Assembly: GCA_963816925.1 (NCBI GenBank)
Contig: CAWFMY010000005.1
Span: forward strand, 1 to 64,000
Length of the DNA: 64,000 nucleotides
Reading direction: 5' to 3'
Source: CAIWHR01 sp963816925
Lineage (GTDB): Bacteria > Pseudomonadota > Gammaproteobacteria > Burkholderiales > Casimicrobiaceae
The notes beneath the pieces are model-generated. The model did no database searches and was not told the origin of the DNA. It saw only the letters and a program-made list of their open reading frames with translations. How positions within the stretch are numbered: position 1 is the stretch's first letter; each line of letters opens with the position of its first letter. Positions 11,566 through 20,059 of the stretch are shown in pieces. The position numbers and the translations under genes are program-made.

Positions 11566-13206
11566 CTATTCGATCGCGCTGGTCGATTTCGCCTTCTCGC
11601 GCAGCAGGAACTTCTGGATCTTGCCGGTCGAGGTCTTCGGCAGCTCGCAGAATACGATCTTCTTCGGCGCCTTGAACCGGGCGAGATGCTGCTGGCAGTG
11701 CGCGATCAGGTCGGCCTCGGTAACCGCCGCGTCGGGTTTCGTCTCGACGAACGCACAGGCCGTCTCGCCCCACTTCGGGTCGGGTTGCGCGACCACCGCC
11801 GCGGCGAGCACCGACGGATGACGGTAGAGGACGTCCTCGACCTCGAGCGAGCTGATGTTCTCGCCGCCGGAGATGATGACGTCCTTCGAGCGGTCCTTGA
11901 TCTTCACGTAACCGTCGGGCTGCATCACGGCGAGGTCCCCGGAATGGAACCAGCCGCCCGCGAACGCCTCCTGCGTCGCCGCCGGATTCTTGAGGTAGCC
12001 TTTCATCGTGATGTTGCCGCGGAACATGATTTCGCCCATCGTCTCGCCGTCCCACGGCACCCCCGCCATCGTCTCCGGGTCGAGCACGGTCATGCCCTCC
12101 TCGACCGTGTAGCGGACACCTTGCCGGCCGTTGCGCTCGGTGCGCGCGCCGATGTCCAGCGCGGACCATTCGGCGTGCTTCGCGCAGACCGCCGCCGGGC
12201 CATAGGTTTCGGTCAGGCCGTAGACGTGCGTGATGTCGAAGCCCATGCGTTCCATGCCTTCGATCACCGCGGCCGGCGGCGCCGCTGCCGCGACGAGGCA
12301 GCTCACCTGATGCGCGATGCCGCCCTTCCACTCGTCGGGTGCGTTGATCAGCATGCCGTGGACGATCGGCGCGCCGCAGTAATGCGTGACCTTGTGCGTG
12401 CGGATGGCGTCGAGCACCGCCTTTGCCTCGACCCGGCGGAGGCATACGTTGACCCCGGCGTTGGCCGCCATCGTCCAGGCGAAGCACCAGCCGTTGCAAT
12501 GAAACATCGGCAGCGTCCACAGGTACACCGCGTGCCGCGGCATCCCCCAGTCGATGATGTTCGACAGCGCGTTGAGGTACGCGCCGCGATGGTGGTAGAC
12601 CACGCCCTTCGGATTGCCGGTCGTGCCGGACGTGTAGTTGAGGGAGATCGCATCCCATTCGTCGTCCGGGTGCTGCCATTCGAACGCGGGATCGCCGCCG
12701 GCGATGAACGCTTCGTAGTCCTGCTTGCCGAGCCGCTTTCCGCCCGGCCCCTGCGCGTCGACGATGTCGATGACGAGGGGCTTCACCTTCGCCTTCGCAA
12801 GCGCGGCCTCGACGAACGGCGCGAACTCGGTGTCGGTGACCAGCACCTTCGCCTCGGCGTGCTCCAGCATGAACGCGATCGACTCCGCATCGAGCCGCGT
12901 ATTGAGCGTATTCAGCACGCCGCGCGTCATCGGCACGCCGAAATGCAGCTCGACCATCTCCGGCGTGTTCGCCGCCATCACCGCGACGGTGTCGCCCTTG
13001 CCGATGCCGGCTTTCGCCAGCGCGGACGCGAGGCGGCGGCTGCGCGCGTAGGTTTCGGCCCAGGTGTAACGACGATCGCCGTGGACGACCGACAACCGGT
13101 TCGGGTACGTGTATGCCGTGCGCGAGATCAGCGACAGCGGGGTCAACGGCGTGTAGTTCGCGGGGTTGCGATCGAGGTCGCGATCGTACGGTCCGGGAAG
13201 AGGCAT
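11566..13206 (-). CDS. AMP-dependent acyl-CoA synthetase/ligase
   Basis: A 546-residue ANL-superfamily enzyme that adenylates a carboxylic acid and transfers it to CoA. The P-loop YTSGTTGNPKGVV (~180), the aromatic/Thr motif YGLTETYGP (~320), the hinge Asp in HSGDLAVMQPDGY and KIKDRSKDVI, and the C-terminal catalytic Lys in STGKIQKF are all present. Start chosen at 13206 (MPLPGPYDRD); an upstream start at 13362 would add 52 residues of low-quality Arg-rich sequence. The sequence resembles medium/short-chain ligases of the DMDB/AlkK type. It is divergent from the cobalamin adenosyltransferase and followed by an enoyl-CoA hydratase. The acid substrate is not determinable here. Confidence 0.92.
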   Translation of the reverse strand: MPLPGPYDRDLDRNPANYTPLTPLSLISRTAYTYPNRLSVVHGDRRYTWAETYARSRRLASALAKAGIGKGDTVAVMAANTPEMVELHFGVPMTRGVLNTLNTRLDAESIAFMLEHAEAKVLVTDTEFAPFVEAALAKAKVKPLVIDIVDAQGPGGKRLGKQDYEAFIAGGDPAFEWQHPDDEWDAISLNYTSGTTGNPKGVVYHHRGAYLNALSNIIDWGMPRHAVYLWTLPMFHCNGWCFAWTMAANAGVNVCLRRVEAKAVLDAIRTHKVTHYCGAPIVHGMLINAPDEWKGGIAHQVSCLVAAAAPPAAVIEGMERMGFDITHVYGLTETYGPAAVCAKHAEWSALDIGARTERNGRQGVRYTVEEGMTVLDPETMAGVPWDGETMGEIMFRGNITMKGYLKNPAATQEAFAGGWFHSGDLAVMQPDGYVKIKDRSKDVIISGGENISSLEVEDVLYRHPSVLAAAVVAQPDPKWGETACAFVETKPDAAVTEADLIAHCQQHLARFKAPKKIVFCELPKTSTGKIQKFLLREKAKSTSAIE

Positions 13207-13353
13207 GGGGATCCAGGGGCGCGTGAGAGGAAGACGTGGCAACCTCGCCATGATACTGCGGCGCGCGCCCGCGATCGCACTTGCTTGCCGCGCAATGGCG
13301 CATCTCGTATGCTGGCCGATCACGCCTCGCGGTCCGGAATGCTCGCGCACGCC

Positions 13354-13911
13354 ATGGGTCATCGCCTGTCACGCATCGTCACGAAGACCGGAGATGCCGG
13401 AACCACCGGCCTCGGCGACGGATCGCGCGTGGGCAAGGACACCGCGCGCATCGCGACCATCGGCGACGTCGACGAGCTCAATTCGACGCTGGGCCTGTTG
13501 CTGACCGAAGCCGTGCCGGCCGCGGTCCGGGACTGCCTCACGGCCGTCCAGCACGACCTGTTCGACCTGGGAGGCGAGCTCTCGATTCCCGGGTACGCCG
13601 CGGTGACCGACGCGCACGTCGAGCGCCTCGAGGCCGCCGTCGAAACGTTCAACGCGGAGCTGGCCCCGCTGAAGGAATTCATCCTGCCTGGGGGAACGCG
13701 GCCCGCCGCCATCGCGCACGTCGCAAGGACCGTCTGCCGGCGCGCCGAGCGCTCGCTCGTGCATCTCGCCGCGAGCGCTCCGGTCGGCGATCCGGCGCGC
13801 CGCTACCTGAACCGACTCTCGGATCTGCTTTTCGTCATCGCACGTATATTGAATCGAGCGGCGGGCGCGAGCGACGTGCAGTGGCAGAAGGACCGCCGGG
13901 CCGGCGCCTGA
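13354..13911 (+). CDS. cob(I)yrinic acid a,c-diamide / cob(I)alamin adenosyltransferase (PduO type)
   Basis: A 185-residue enzyme that transfers the adenosyl group of ATP to cob(I)alamin, giving adenosylcobalamin. The PduO N-terminal ATP-binding motif TKTGDAGTTGLGDGSR lies at residues ~10-25, the conserved VDELNS at ~40, and the RRAERSLVHL cobalamin-side motif at ~130. Start at 13354 (MGHRLSRI); an in-frame ATG at 13339 would add five residues. It is divergent from the acyl-CoA ligase (147-bp shared promoter region) and 26 bp upstream of the sigma factor gene. No cobalamin riboswitch is apparent upstream. Confidence 0.92.
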   Translation: MGHRLSRIVTKTGDAGTTGLGDGSRVGKDTARIATIGDVDELNSTLGLLLTEAVPAAVRDCLTAVQHDLFDLGGELSIPGYAAVTDAHVERLEAAVETFNAELAPLKEFILPGGTRPAAIAHVARTVCRRAERSLVHLAASAPVGDPARRYLNRLSDLLFVIARILNRAAGASDVQWQKDRRAGA

Positions 13912-13937
13912 ACCCCGCGCTCGCTTCCGCCGATCCC

Positions 13938-14531
13938 GTGACGTCAGCCCAAACCCTCGACCGCAACGCGACACTCGCCGACCTGCTGGCGCGCACGGCA
14001 CTCGCCGACCAGCGGGCGTTCGCCGAGCTCTACCGGAGCACGTCTTCGCATCTGTACGCGGTTGCGCTGCGTATCTTGAGGGAACCCGCCGCCGCCGAGG
14101 AGGTGCTGCAGGAAGCGTTCGTCAGCGTCTGGCATCACGCGGGCGCCTATGCGCCTTCCAAGAGCCAGCCGCGAACGTGGCTGACGAGCATCGTTCGCAA
14201 CCGCTGCCTCGACCGGCTGCGGCGGCGCGACCTCAACACCGTGCCGCTCACCCGCGACAACGACGAGGAGACCGAAATCGACCTGCCCGCCGACGGACCC
14301 TCCCCGGTCGACCTGCTGATCGCCGGCGCCGAGGCGCAATCGGTACGCGATTGCGTGCAGGCACTGGAGGGCGGGCAGAAGCAGGCGATCGCGCTGGCGT
14401 TCTTCCAGGGACTGACCCATGCCGAGCTGGCGCGGCAGCTCGGGGAGCCGCTCGGGACCGTCAAGTCCTGGGTCCGGCGCGGCCTCGAACGGCTGAAGCA
14501 GTGCCTCGAGCGCGGGGGTTACGCCCGATGA
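13938..14531 (+). CDS. ECF RNA polymerase sigma factor (SigK/RpoE group)
   Basis: 197-residue extracytoplasmic-function sigma factor. Region 2 spans about residues 30-95 (VALRILREPAAAEEVLQEAF, then the -10-binding RLRRR end) and region 4 about 140-190 with the helix-turn-helix GLTHAELARQLGEPLGTVKS. Start is a GTG at 13938, giving a normal ECF N-terminus. The stop overlaps the anti-sigma ATG by 4 bp (14528-14531), the usual arrangement for co-translated sigma/anti-sigma pairs. Three tandem exported-protein genes lie just beyond and share an unusual upstream element, making them candidate members of its regulon (inference). Confidence 0.92.
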   Translation: MTSAQTLDRNATLADLLARTALADQRAFAELYRSTSSHLYAVALRILREPAAAEEVLQEAFVSVWHHAGAYAPSKSQPRTWLTSIVRNRCLDRLRRRDLNTVPLTRDNDEETEIDLPADGPSPVDLLIAGAEAQSVRDCVQALEGGQKQAIALAFFQGLTHAELARQLGEPLGTVKSWVRRGLERLKQCLERGGYAR

Positions 14532-15249
14532 ACCTCTCCCGCGCCGACCGTTCGGCCCGGCTCGACGCGCTTGCCGCCCAGTACGCGCTCGGCACGCTAT
14601 CCTCCCGGCGCGCGGCGACGGCTCGCTGCCGTCGCCCGGACGGATTTCGCCGTCGGCGCGGCCCTGCGCGACTGGGAGTTCCGCATGGCGTCGCTGGCCG
14701 AGGCCGTCCCCGGCATCGTCCCCGCCCCGCAGCGTCTGGGAAAGGATCCGCCGTCAGCTCGGACTCGCGGCGGGCGAGGCCGGCCGGGATGCGCCGGCAT
14801 CCTGGTGGGCGAGCCTCGGGCTGTGGCGGGGTCTCGCGCTGGCGGGCTTCGCGCTGGCGTTCGCCCTGGGGGTGGTGCTGCTCGCGCCGGTGGCCGAGCG
14901 CCCCGACGAGCGGATTGTCGCGATGCTCGCCGCCCAGGACGCGAGACCCGTCCTCCTGGTGTCCGCCGACCGCGCCGGACGCTTCCTGACGGTCAAGGCG
15001 GTGGGAACGATCGCCTTGCCGGCGGACCGGTCGCTCGAGCTGTGGGCGTTGCCCGAGGGCAAGGACCCGCGCTCCCTTGGCCTGGTGCCCGCGGTGGGAG
15101 TCGCGCGAATCCCGCTCGGCGCGTCGGCGGGCATCACCCTGCAGAGCGTTCCGGCGCTCGCCATCAGCCTGGAACCGGCGGGCGGGTCGCCGACCGGCAA
15201 GCCGACCGGACCGGTCCTGTACACCGGCGCCCTCCAGACCACCTATTGA
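14528..15249 (+). CDS. anti-sigma factor, RskA-like (two frameshifts)
   Basis: The membrane anti-sigma factor partner of the preceding ECF sigma. Three frames must be joined: MNLSRADRSARLDALAAQYA from 14528, then ARRRLAAVARTDFAVGAALR after ~14602, then VWERIRRQLGLAAGEAG after ~14733 to the stop at 15249. Each switch fits one extra base. Merged, it gives ~240 residues: a cytoplasmic zinc-less anti-sigma domain, one membrane helix (LALAGFALAFALGVVLLAP) and a C-terminal RskA domain (WALPEGKDPRSLGLVPAVGV). Similarity is strong in every frame, so I suspect base-insertion errors rather than a dead gene; a true double frameshift would leave the sigma factor unrestrained. Confidence 0.8.
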
Positions 15250-15254
15250 AAGCG

Positions 15255-15280
15255 AAAGGCCGGACGAAAGCCCGGCCTTT
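15255..15280. terminator. bidirectional terminator hairpin between anti-sigma gene and first small-protein gene
   Basis: A 9-bp perfect stem, AAAGGCCGG (15255-15263) pairing with 15272-15280, loop of 8 nt. It lies 6 bp past the anti-sigma stop and 52 bp past the convergent small-protein stop. T/A runs at the stem ends suit termination from both directions. Confidence 0.7.
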
Positions 15281-15332
15281 CTGCGGCACGCCGTCGGGGG
15301 AGAGACGGATGCCGCGGTCGAACGTCGTTCGT

Positions 15333-15593
15333 TCAGCTTGCTTGCGAATTCCGCCGCGCCACCACGGAGACGGGGTCGAGCTTCACCACGCGTACCGACG
15401 GGGCAACCACGTCGATGTGCGCCGGAACGATCGCGACCTCGACGGCCGCGGGCGCATTCGCCATCGTCCCATCGCCTGGGCACGCCGCAATACTGACCGG
15501 GAGCACGACCAGGACGGCAAGCGTGACAGCCGACATGGCGGCGGCGGCGATCCCGAAGGCAGGGCGGAACGTCGAAGGTTGGTAGCGGTTCAT
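15333..15593 (-). CDS. small exported protein, tandem family copy 1
   Basis: 86 residues, starting MNRYQPSTFRPAFGIAAAAM. It shares with the two genes at 15930 and 16419 the N-terminal motif MN-x-YQP-x2-F-x-P-x2-G-x-AA-x-A, then a hydrophobic segment (about 13-36) and a C-terminal motif E-V-A-I-V-P-x-H-I-[DE]-V-V. The hydrophobic stretch reads as a signal peptide or N-terminal anchor with a short periplasmic tail. A Cys in IAACPG follows the helix, but the context is not a good lipobox. I do not recognise the family. It lies next to an ECF sigma/anti-sigma pair and has its own upstream element at 15704-15749. Confidence 0.78.
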   Translation of the reverse strand: MNRYQPSTFRPAFGIAAAAMSAVTLAVLVVLPVSIAACPGDGTMANAPAAVEVAIVPAHIDVVAPSVRVVKLDPVSVVARRNSQAS

Positions 15594-15703
15594 GACTTCA
15601 CTCCTGGTTTGGCTTGTATGGTCCTTGGATGCCGCGACGGCGCGTTCCGGATTCAATCCCGTTGCGAATTCGCGTTTCACGCGTTTCCGCGCCGTTCTGG
15701 ATT

Positions 15704-15749
15704 GCATCCTAGGCAGGCGGCGGGCGTCCCTCAATGGGCATGCGACAAA
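15704..15749 (-). promoter_or_regulatory. conserved three-part promoter element of small-protein copy 1
   Basis: Read on the minus strand: TTTGTCGC, 7 nt, TTGAGGG, 14 nt, CCTAGGATGC. The same three blocks with identical spacing occur upstream of copies 2 and 3. The last two blocks could be a -35/-10 pair (TTGAGG-17-TAGGAT), sigma-70-like or ECF-type; the outer block could bind an activator. The transcript would have a leader of about 100 nt. Confidence 0.65.
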
Positions 15750-15845
15750 CACGTCGATTTGCGGAGCGAAGCCGCGTTCTGCTCGACAAGCCGTCCGCAG
15801 TTCGCGAAGGCGACACGACGGAATCGTGGTTGCCGCCCCAAAAGG

Positions 15846-15874
15846 CGAAGGGCCGAACGATGTCCGGCCCTTCG
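15846..15874 (-). terminator. rho-independent terminator after small-protein copy 2
   Basis: Stem CGAAGGGCCG at 15846-15855 pairs with 15865-15874 (10 bp, 9-nt loop), followed on the minus strand by CCTTTTGG. It lies 56 bp downstream of the copy 2 stop, so each small-protein gene appears to be its own transcription unit. Confidence 0.72.
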
Positions 15875-15929
15875 GGTTTCCGCCAATGGCGCCCTGGGGG
15901 AGCGCCGGTTGCGGGGAGGAACGATGCGA

Positions 15930-16187
15930 TCAGGTGCGGCTGCCCTGCGCGCGCGCAGGGGTCGAAGCGATGTCCGTCTCGCGCACGCCGACGACTTCGA
16001 TGCGCGCGGGTTCGATCGTCACTTCGGTGGCGACGCGCGTTGCGTGCGCGGCGACCGGCGCGCCGAAGGAACCGGTGGGCGCCATCCTGGCCGGAACGCC
16101 GATGGCAAGCGCCATCGTGAGCGCCGCCAACGCGAACGCAGCAGCGCCGAAGACGGGGCGGAAGTCGAGCGGTTGATACGTATTCAT
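15930..16187 (-). CDS. small exported protein, tandem family copy 2
   Basis: 85 residues, starting MNTYQPLDFRPVFGAAAFAL; the start at 16187 is set by alignment with its two neighbours. A hydrophobic segment (about 13-33) is followed by a short tail carrying the family motif TEVTIEPARIEVVGVRE, then an Ala/Thr/Arg-rich end. It has no cysteine, no metal motif and no charged catalytic cluster, so a structural, stress-signal or peptide-ligand role is as likely as an enzyme. The family is unrecognised. Flanked by its own terminator and its own promoter element. Confidence 0.78.
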   Translation of the reverse strand: MNTYQPLDFRPVFGAAAFALAALTMALAIGVPARMAPTGSFGAPVAAHATRVATEVTIEPARIEVVGVRETDIASTPARAQGSRT

Positions 16188-16317
16188 GATGGCTCCCATG
16201 CGGTTGCGTTGATGATTCGGATTCGTGGCGTTCATGGCCGGTTGGATGCGGCACCACCGGCATTCGGATTCAATGCGGTATTCAGTGAGCGAATTCCCGT
16301 CCCGTTGCTGTCAGGCT

Positions 16318-16363
16318 GCATCCTGGACGATCGGTCCGTCACCCTCAATGGGGTTGCGACGAA
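16318..16363 (-). promoter_or_regulatory. conserved three-part promoter element of small-protein copy 2
   Basis: Minus strand: TTCGTCGC, 7 nt, TTGAGGG, 14 nt, TCCAGGATGC. Spacing is identical to the other two copies and only two bases differ in the -10-like block. It lies 131 bp upstream of the copy 2 ATG. Confidence 0.65.
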
Positions 16364-16418
16364 GCCACAAAAATGCGGACCGAACGTAGCTGCTGCGCGA
16401 CGAAGCGCGTGGCGCCCT

Positions 16419-16673
16419 TCAGCCGCGCCGCCCGTGCTGCCGGTCCGCCATGGTCGTGTCGCGCGTCCCCACGACTTCGATGTGGGAGGGGACGATCGCG
16501 ACTTCGATCGCAGCCTTGTCGACCGCCTTCGACGCGGCCAGCGCCGTCGAATCGGGGCCCGCGGGGGCGAGGCCCGACGGCACGCCTACGGCGAGAACGA
16601 AGGTGAGCGCCGTCATCGCGACGGCGGCGATTCCCATCATCGGGTTGAACCTTGCCGGTTGATACTGGTTCAT
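16419..16673 (-). CDS. small exported protein, tandem family copy 3
   Basis: 84 residues, starting MNQYQPARFNPMMGIAAVAM, with a hydrophobic segment at about 13-35 and the tail motif AAIEVAIVPSHIEVVGTRD. It is closest to copy 1 in the tail (EVAIVP-x-HI) and to copy 2 in the VGxR ending. Three neighbouring copies with conserved ends but divergent centres indicate old tandem duplication under selection rather than a recent repeat. Function unknown. Confidence 0.78.
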   Translation of the reverse strand: MNQYQPARFNPMMGIAAVAMTALTFVLAVGVPSGLAPAGPDSTALAASKAVDKAAIEVAIVPSHIEVVGTRDTTMADRQHGRRG

Positions 16674-16778
16674 GGTGCGCTCCTGATTCCGTGGTCGTGC
16701 AGCCGGTTGGATGCGGCATTCCGGGTTCCCGGATTCGGCGCTGCGCGTGTTTTTCCTGCAGCCCGTTGCCGTCAGGAC

Positions 16779-16824
16779 GCATCCTAGGCAGCCTCGATGA
16801 CACCCTCAAGACGCAAGCGACGAA
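16779..16824 (-). promoter_or_regulatory. conserved three-part promoter element of small-protein copy 3
   Basis: Minus strand: TTCGTCGC, 7 nt, TTGAGGG, 14 nt, CCTAGGATGC, the same spacing as upstream of copies 1 and 2. It lies 106 bp upstream of the copy 3 start; the sequence between the blocks is not conserved, so the blocks themselves are under constraint. Confidence 0.65.
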
Positions 16825-16944
16825 GCGGCCGATTCGCGGAATGAAGACGCCCGCTGCGCGACGAAGCGCGCGGTCACGAACTTGAAATGGAAATCCCGGG
16901 GGACGCGCGACGACGGCCGATGCGCGTGAACTGCGTGCGCGGAT

Positions 16945-17958
16945 TCAGCCCGGCTTGCGCACGACCTGGTCGATCGCGCCGAAGATCGTGCGCCCTGCGG
17001 CGTCCTGCATTTCGATCGTCACGCGATCGCCGAAGCGCATGAACGGCGTCTTCGGCTCGCCCTCGACGATCGTCTCGACCGTGCGCTGCTCGGCGATGCA
17101 CGAGTACCCCACGCCGCCCGCCGCCGCAGGCCGCCCCGGTCCGTCGCCTTCCTTGTTGGAAACGGTCCCCGAGCCGACGATGCTGCCGGCCGCGAGCACG
17201 CGGGTCTTCGCGACGTGCGCGATCAGCGTCGGAAAATCGAACGTCATGTCGACGGCGGCGTTGGGTCGACCGAACAACACGCCGTTGAGATGCGAGAGGA
17301 GCGGCAGGTGGACCTTGCCGTCGCGCCAGGCATCGCCGAGTTCGTCGGGCGTGACGGCCACGGGCGAAAACGCGCTCGCCGGCTTCGACTGCAGGAAGCC
17401 GAAACCCTTCGCGAGCTCGGCCGGGATCAGGTTGCGCAAGCTGACGTCATTGACCAGCATCAGCAGTCGGACGTGGCGGGCGGCTTCGGCGCTATCCGCG
17501 CCCATCGGCACGTCGTCGGTGATGACCGCGACTTCCGCCTCGAAATCGATGCCCCACGCCTCGTCCGCATGCACGATGTCCTCGCACGGTCCCAGCATGC
17601 GGTCCGAGGCGCCCTGGTACATCAGCGGATCGGTCCAGAACGCCAACGGCATCGTCGCGCCACGGGCGAGCCGGACGAGCTCGACGTGATTCACGTACGC
17701 GGAGCCGTCCGCCCACTGATACGCGCGCGGCAGCGGCGCCATCGCGCGGCGCGCGTCGAACGCGGTGGCGTCCGGCAGCCGCCCCGCGTCGAGCTCGGTC
17801 GCAATCGCGGCCAGCGATGGCGCCGCGGAATTCCACGCGTCGAGCGCCGCCTGCAGCGTGCGCGCGATCTCGGGGACCGCGACGCAGCGCGTGAGATCGC
17901 GCGACACGACGAGGAGCTCGCCGTCGCGCGTGCCGTCGTTGCGCGTCGCAAGCTTCAT
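16945..17958 (-). CDS. fumarylacetoacetate hydrolase family protein
   Basis: A 337-residue FAH-fold enzyme; members hydrolyse or decarboxylate C-C bonds in 3-oxo acids. The metal-binding motif DFEAEVAVITDDV (with its two acidic ligands) and GSGTVSNKEGDG are clear, as is the N-terminal cap seen in fumarylacetoacetases. Start at 17958 (MKLATRNDGT), whose ATG overlaps the cysS stop by 4 bp (ATGA), implying translational coupling to cysS. Members of this length are usually called fumarylacetoacetate hydrolases, but no other homogentisate-pathway gene is nearby, so the substrate is open. Confidence 0.88.
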   Translation of the reverse strand: MKLATRNDGTRDGELLVVSRDLTRCVAVPEIARTLQAALDAWNSAAPSLAAIATELDAGRLPDATAFDARRAMAPLPRAYQWADGSAYVNHVELVRLARGATMPLAFWTDPLMYQGASDRMLGPCEDIVHADEAWGIDFEAEVAVITDDVPMGADSAEAARHVRLLMLVNDVSLRNLIPAELAKGFGFLQSKPASAFSPVAVTPDELGDAWRDGKVHLPLLSHLNGVLFGRPNAAVDMTFDFPTLIAHVAKTRVLAAGSIVGSGTVSNKEGDGPGRPAAAGGVGYSCIAEQRTVETIVEGEPKTPFMRFGDRVTIEMQDAAGRTIFGAIDQVVRKPG

Positions 17959-19364
17959 CGCGAGCTCATCGACGTGGCGCGCCGCTTCAGCCCGTAGCCG
18001 TCGGCGCGGTCCTCCATCTCCCATCCGCTGGCGGCGATTTCACCGCGCAGGCGGTCGGCTTCGGCCCAGTTCTTCGACTTGCGCGCCGCCGACCTCGCTT
18101 CGGCCAGCGCGCGCACGGCCTCCGGAACGATGTCGACCTTCGGCTCCCACGCCGCCAGCGAGAGGCCGAACACGCGGTCGAACACGAGCAGCGTCGCGCG
18201 CTTCACCGCGGGCGGCAGGTCGCCGCGCAGCGTTTCCCAGGCGAGCGCCAACGCGCGCGGCATGTTGAGGTCGTCGTTGATGTCGTTTCCAAAACGCTCG
18301 ATCATCGCGGAATCGGGCTCCGCGGCGCCGGCATCGCGCAATTCGTAGAGCCCGTTGCGCATCCGGTCGAGCGCGATCGCCGCCGAATCGAGCGCGTCCC
18401 ACGTGAAGTTGAGCTGGCCGCGATAGTGCGCGGTCAGGCACAGATAGCGGTAGGCGAGCGGGTCGTAGCCGCGCTCGATCAGCGAATCGATGCGCAGGAA
18501 CTCGCCGGCCGACTTCGCCATCTTGGCATCGTTTTGCAGCAGGAAATAGCCGTGCATCCAGAAGTTCGCGAGGCGCGTGCCGACCCGCGCCTCGGTCTGC
18601 GCGATCTCGTTGGTGTGGTGGACCGGGATGTGATCCTCGCCGCCGCAGTGGATGTCGAAGAAATCGCCCAGATATTTCTGCGCCATCGCCGAGCACTCGA
18701 TGTGCCAGCCCGGAAAGCCCTTTCCCCACGGGCTGTCCCACTCCATCTGCCGCCTCTCGCCCGGCGGCGAGAATTTCCACAGCGCGAAGTCGGTCGCGTG
18801 GCGCTTTTCTCCGAGCTCCACGCGCTTGCCGGCCTCCAGCCCCTTCACGTCGAGCCGGGCGAGATGGCCGTAATCCTTCTGCTTCGCGGTATCGAAGTAC
18901 ACGCCGTCGGAGGTGCGGTAGGCGTAGCCGTTCTTCTCGATGTCGGCGATGAACGCGATCTGCTCGGGGATGTGGTCGGTCGCCCTGGACAAAACCGTCG
19001 GGTTCTCGATGTCGAGCCGCTTCATGTCGACCAGGAACGCATCGGTGTAGAGTCGCGCGATTTCCCAGGCGGTCTTGCCGGTGCGCCGGCTGCCCTTCTC
19101 CATCTTGTCCTCGCCGGTGTCGGCATCGGACGTGAGATGGCCGACGTCGGTGACGTTCATCACGTGCCTGACCGAATAGCCGTTCCATTCGAGCACGCGG
19201 CGAAGCGTGTCCACGAACATGAAGGTGCGGAAATTGCCGATGTGCTGGTAGTCGTAGACCGTCGGCCCGCACGCGTACAGGCCGACGTCGCCGCCTGGAT
19301 TCAGGGGGACGAACGGGCGCAACGAACGCGTGTAGTTGTCGTAGAAGGTGAGCGCTTTGGGCAT
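17955..19364 (-). CDS. cysS: cysteinyl-tRNA synthetase
   Basis: 469-residue class I aminoacyl-tRNA synthetase charging tRNA-Cys. The nucleotide-binding HIGH equivalent is HIGN (~41), the KMSKS equivalent is KMAKS (~280), and zinc ligands are present in YACGPTVYDY, GWHIECSAM and HCGGEDHIPVHHTNE. Length and domain order match the bacterial enzyme. It starts 12 bp downstream of the GNAT gene stop and overlaps the FAH gene by 4 bp. Confidence 0.97.
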   Translation of the reverse strand: MPKALTFYDNYTRSLRPFVPLNPGGDVGLYACGPTVYDYQHIGNFRTFMFVDTLRRVLEWNGYSVRHVMNVTDVGHLTSDADTGEDKMEKGSRRTGKTAWEIARLYTDAFLVDMKRLDIENPTVLSRATDHIPEQIAFIADIEKNGYAYRTSDGVYFDTAKQKDYGHLARLDVKGLEAGKRVELGEKRHATDFALWKFSPPGERRQMEWDSPWGKGFPGWHIECSAMAQKYLGDFFDIHCGGEDHIPVHHTNEIAQTEARVGTRLANFWMHGYFLLQNDAKMAKSAGEFLRIDSLIERGYDPLAYRYLCLTAHYRGQLNFTWDALDSAAIALDRMRNGLYELRDAGAAEPDSAMIERFGNDINDDLNMPRALALAWETLRGDLPPAVKRATLLVFDRVFGLSLAAWEPKVDIVPEAVRALAEARSAARKSKNWAEADRLRGEIAASGWEMEDRADGYGLKRRATSMSSR

Positions 19365-19376
19365 GGCGTTCTTCGG

Positions 19377-19886
19377 TCAGAGCGGCTTCGCCATCACGTA
19401 GTCGTCCATCACGAACCCGCCGCCGATGTCGACCACGACCGCTTCGCGGATGGCGAATCCGTGCTTCCCGTACGCGCGCACCGCCTGGTTGTTGCTCTTG
19501 TTCACGTTGAGCACCAGCGTGCGTGCGCCACCCGCGCGAGCATGCCCCTCGACGCAGTCGATGAGCCGGCCGCCGAGGCCGTGGCGTTGCCGGGATTGCA
19601 GCACGTAGAGCTTGTCGAGCTTGGCTTCCGCCGGGTCGACGGTGACGTACCAGGCGGCGAACCCCGCCAGGTCGTCGTCGACGGTGACGAGCTCGAGCCC
19701 GCGGCCCGGGCCGTCCAGAAAGCCTGCCAGCTTGTCGAGCGCGTAGCCGCGTTCGAGCATGTAGTCGATCTGCTCATGGGTGACGATGCCGGGATAATGG
19801 GCCCGCCAGATGATGCCGGCGAGTCGCGCAACGTCGGGCAGCTGGCCGTGCCGCGCACGGACGATGGCAATTTCGGATTCGGGCAC
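19377..19886 (-). CDS. GNAT family N-acetyltransferase
   Basis: A 169-residue acetyl-CoA-dependent acyltransferase. The acetyl-CoA loop is QRHGLGGRLIDC (motif A), preceded by the beta-4 strand KLDKLYVLQ and followed by the NxxNxxAVRAYGKHGF motif B typical of RimI-like members. A GTG at 19886 (VPESEIAIVRARHGQ) is the best start since the upstream extension is compositionally poor. It is divergent from arnT with ~170 bp between and heads the GNAT-cysS-FAH run. Substrate unknown. Confidence 0.85.
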   Translation of the reverse strand: MPESEIAIVRARHGQLPDVARLAGIIWRAHYPGIVTHEQIDYMLERGYALDKLAGFLDGPGRGLELVTVDDDLAGFAAWYVTVDPAEAKLDKLYVLQSRQRHGLGGRLIDCVEGHARAGGARTLVLNVNKSNNQAVRAYGKHGFAIREAVVVDIGGGFVMDDYVMAKPL

Positions 19887-20059
19887 GGACGCGGCATGAG
19901 GCAACGGTGGCCACCGAGGATAGCATGCAGGCGCGGTGACGAACCTGCGGGCTGCCGCGGTGCGGCGACGGCCGCGCGGTAGAATTGCCGGTACGGGCGC
20001 CGCCGCGATCTGCGGGCCGTGCGCACCGTCCATCGCCTTCGCCTTCGTCTCCGGAATCC

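Noticed and set aside
10855..13353. Long plus-strand frame continuous with the cobalamin adenosyltransferase
   Set aside because: Only the part from 13354 has family similarity; the upstream part is antisense to the acyl-CoA ligase and hydratase and has shadow composition.
13207..13353. Possible cobalamin riboswitch upstream of the adenosyltransferase
   Set aside because: The 147-bp divergent region is too short and shows no B12-box-like sequence or extended pairing.
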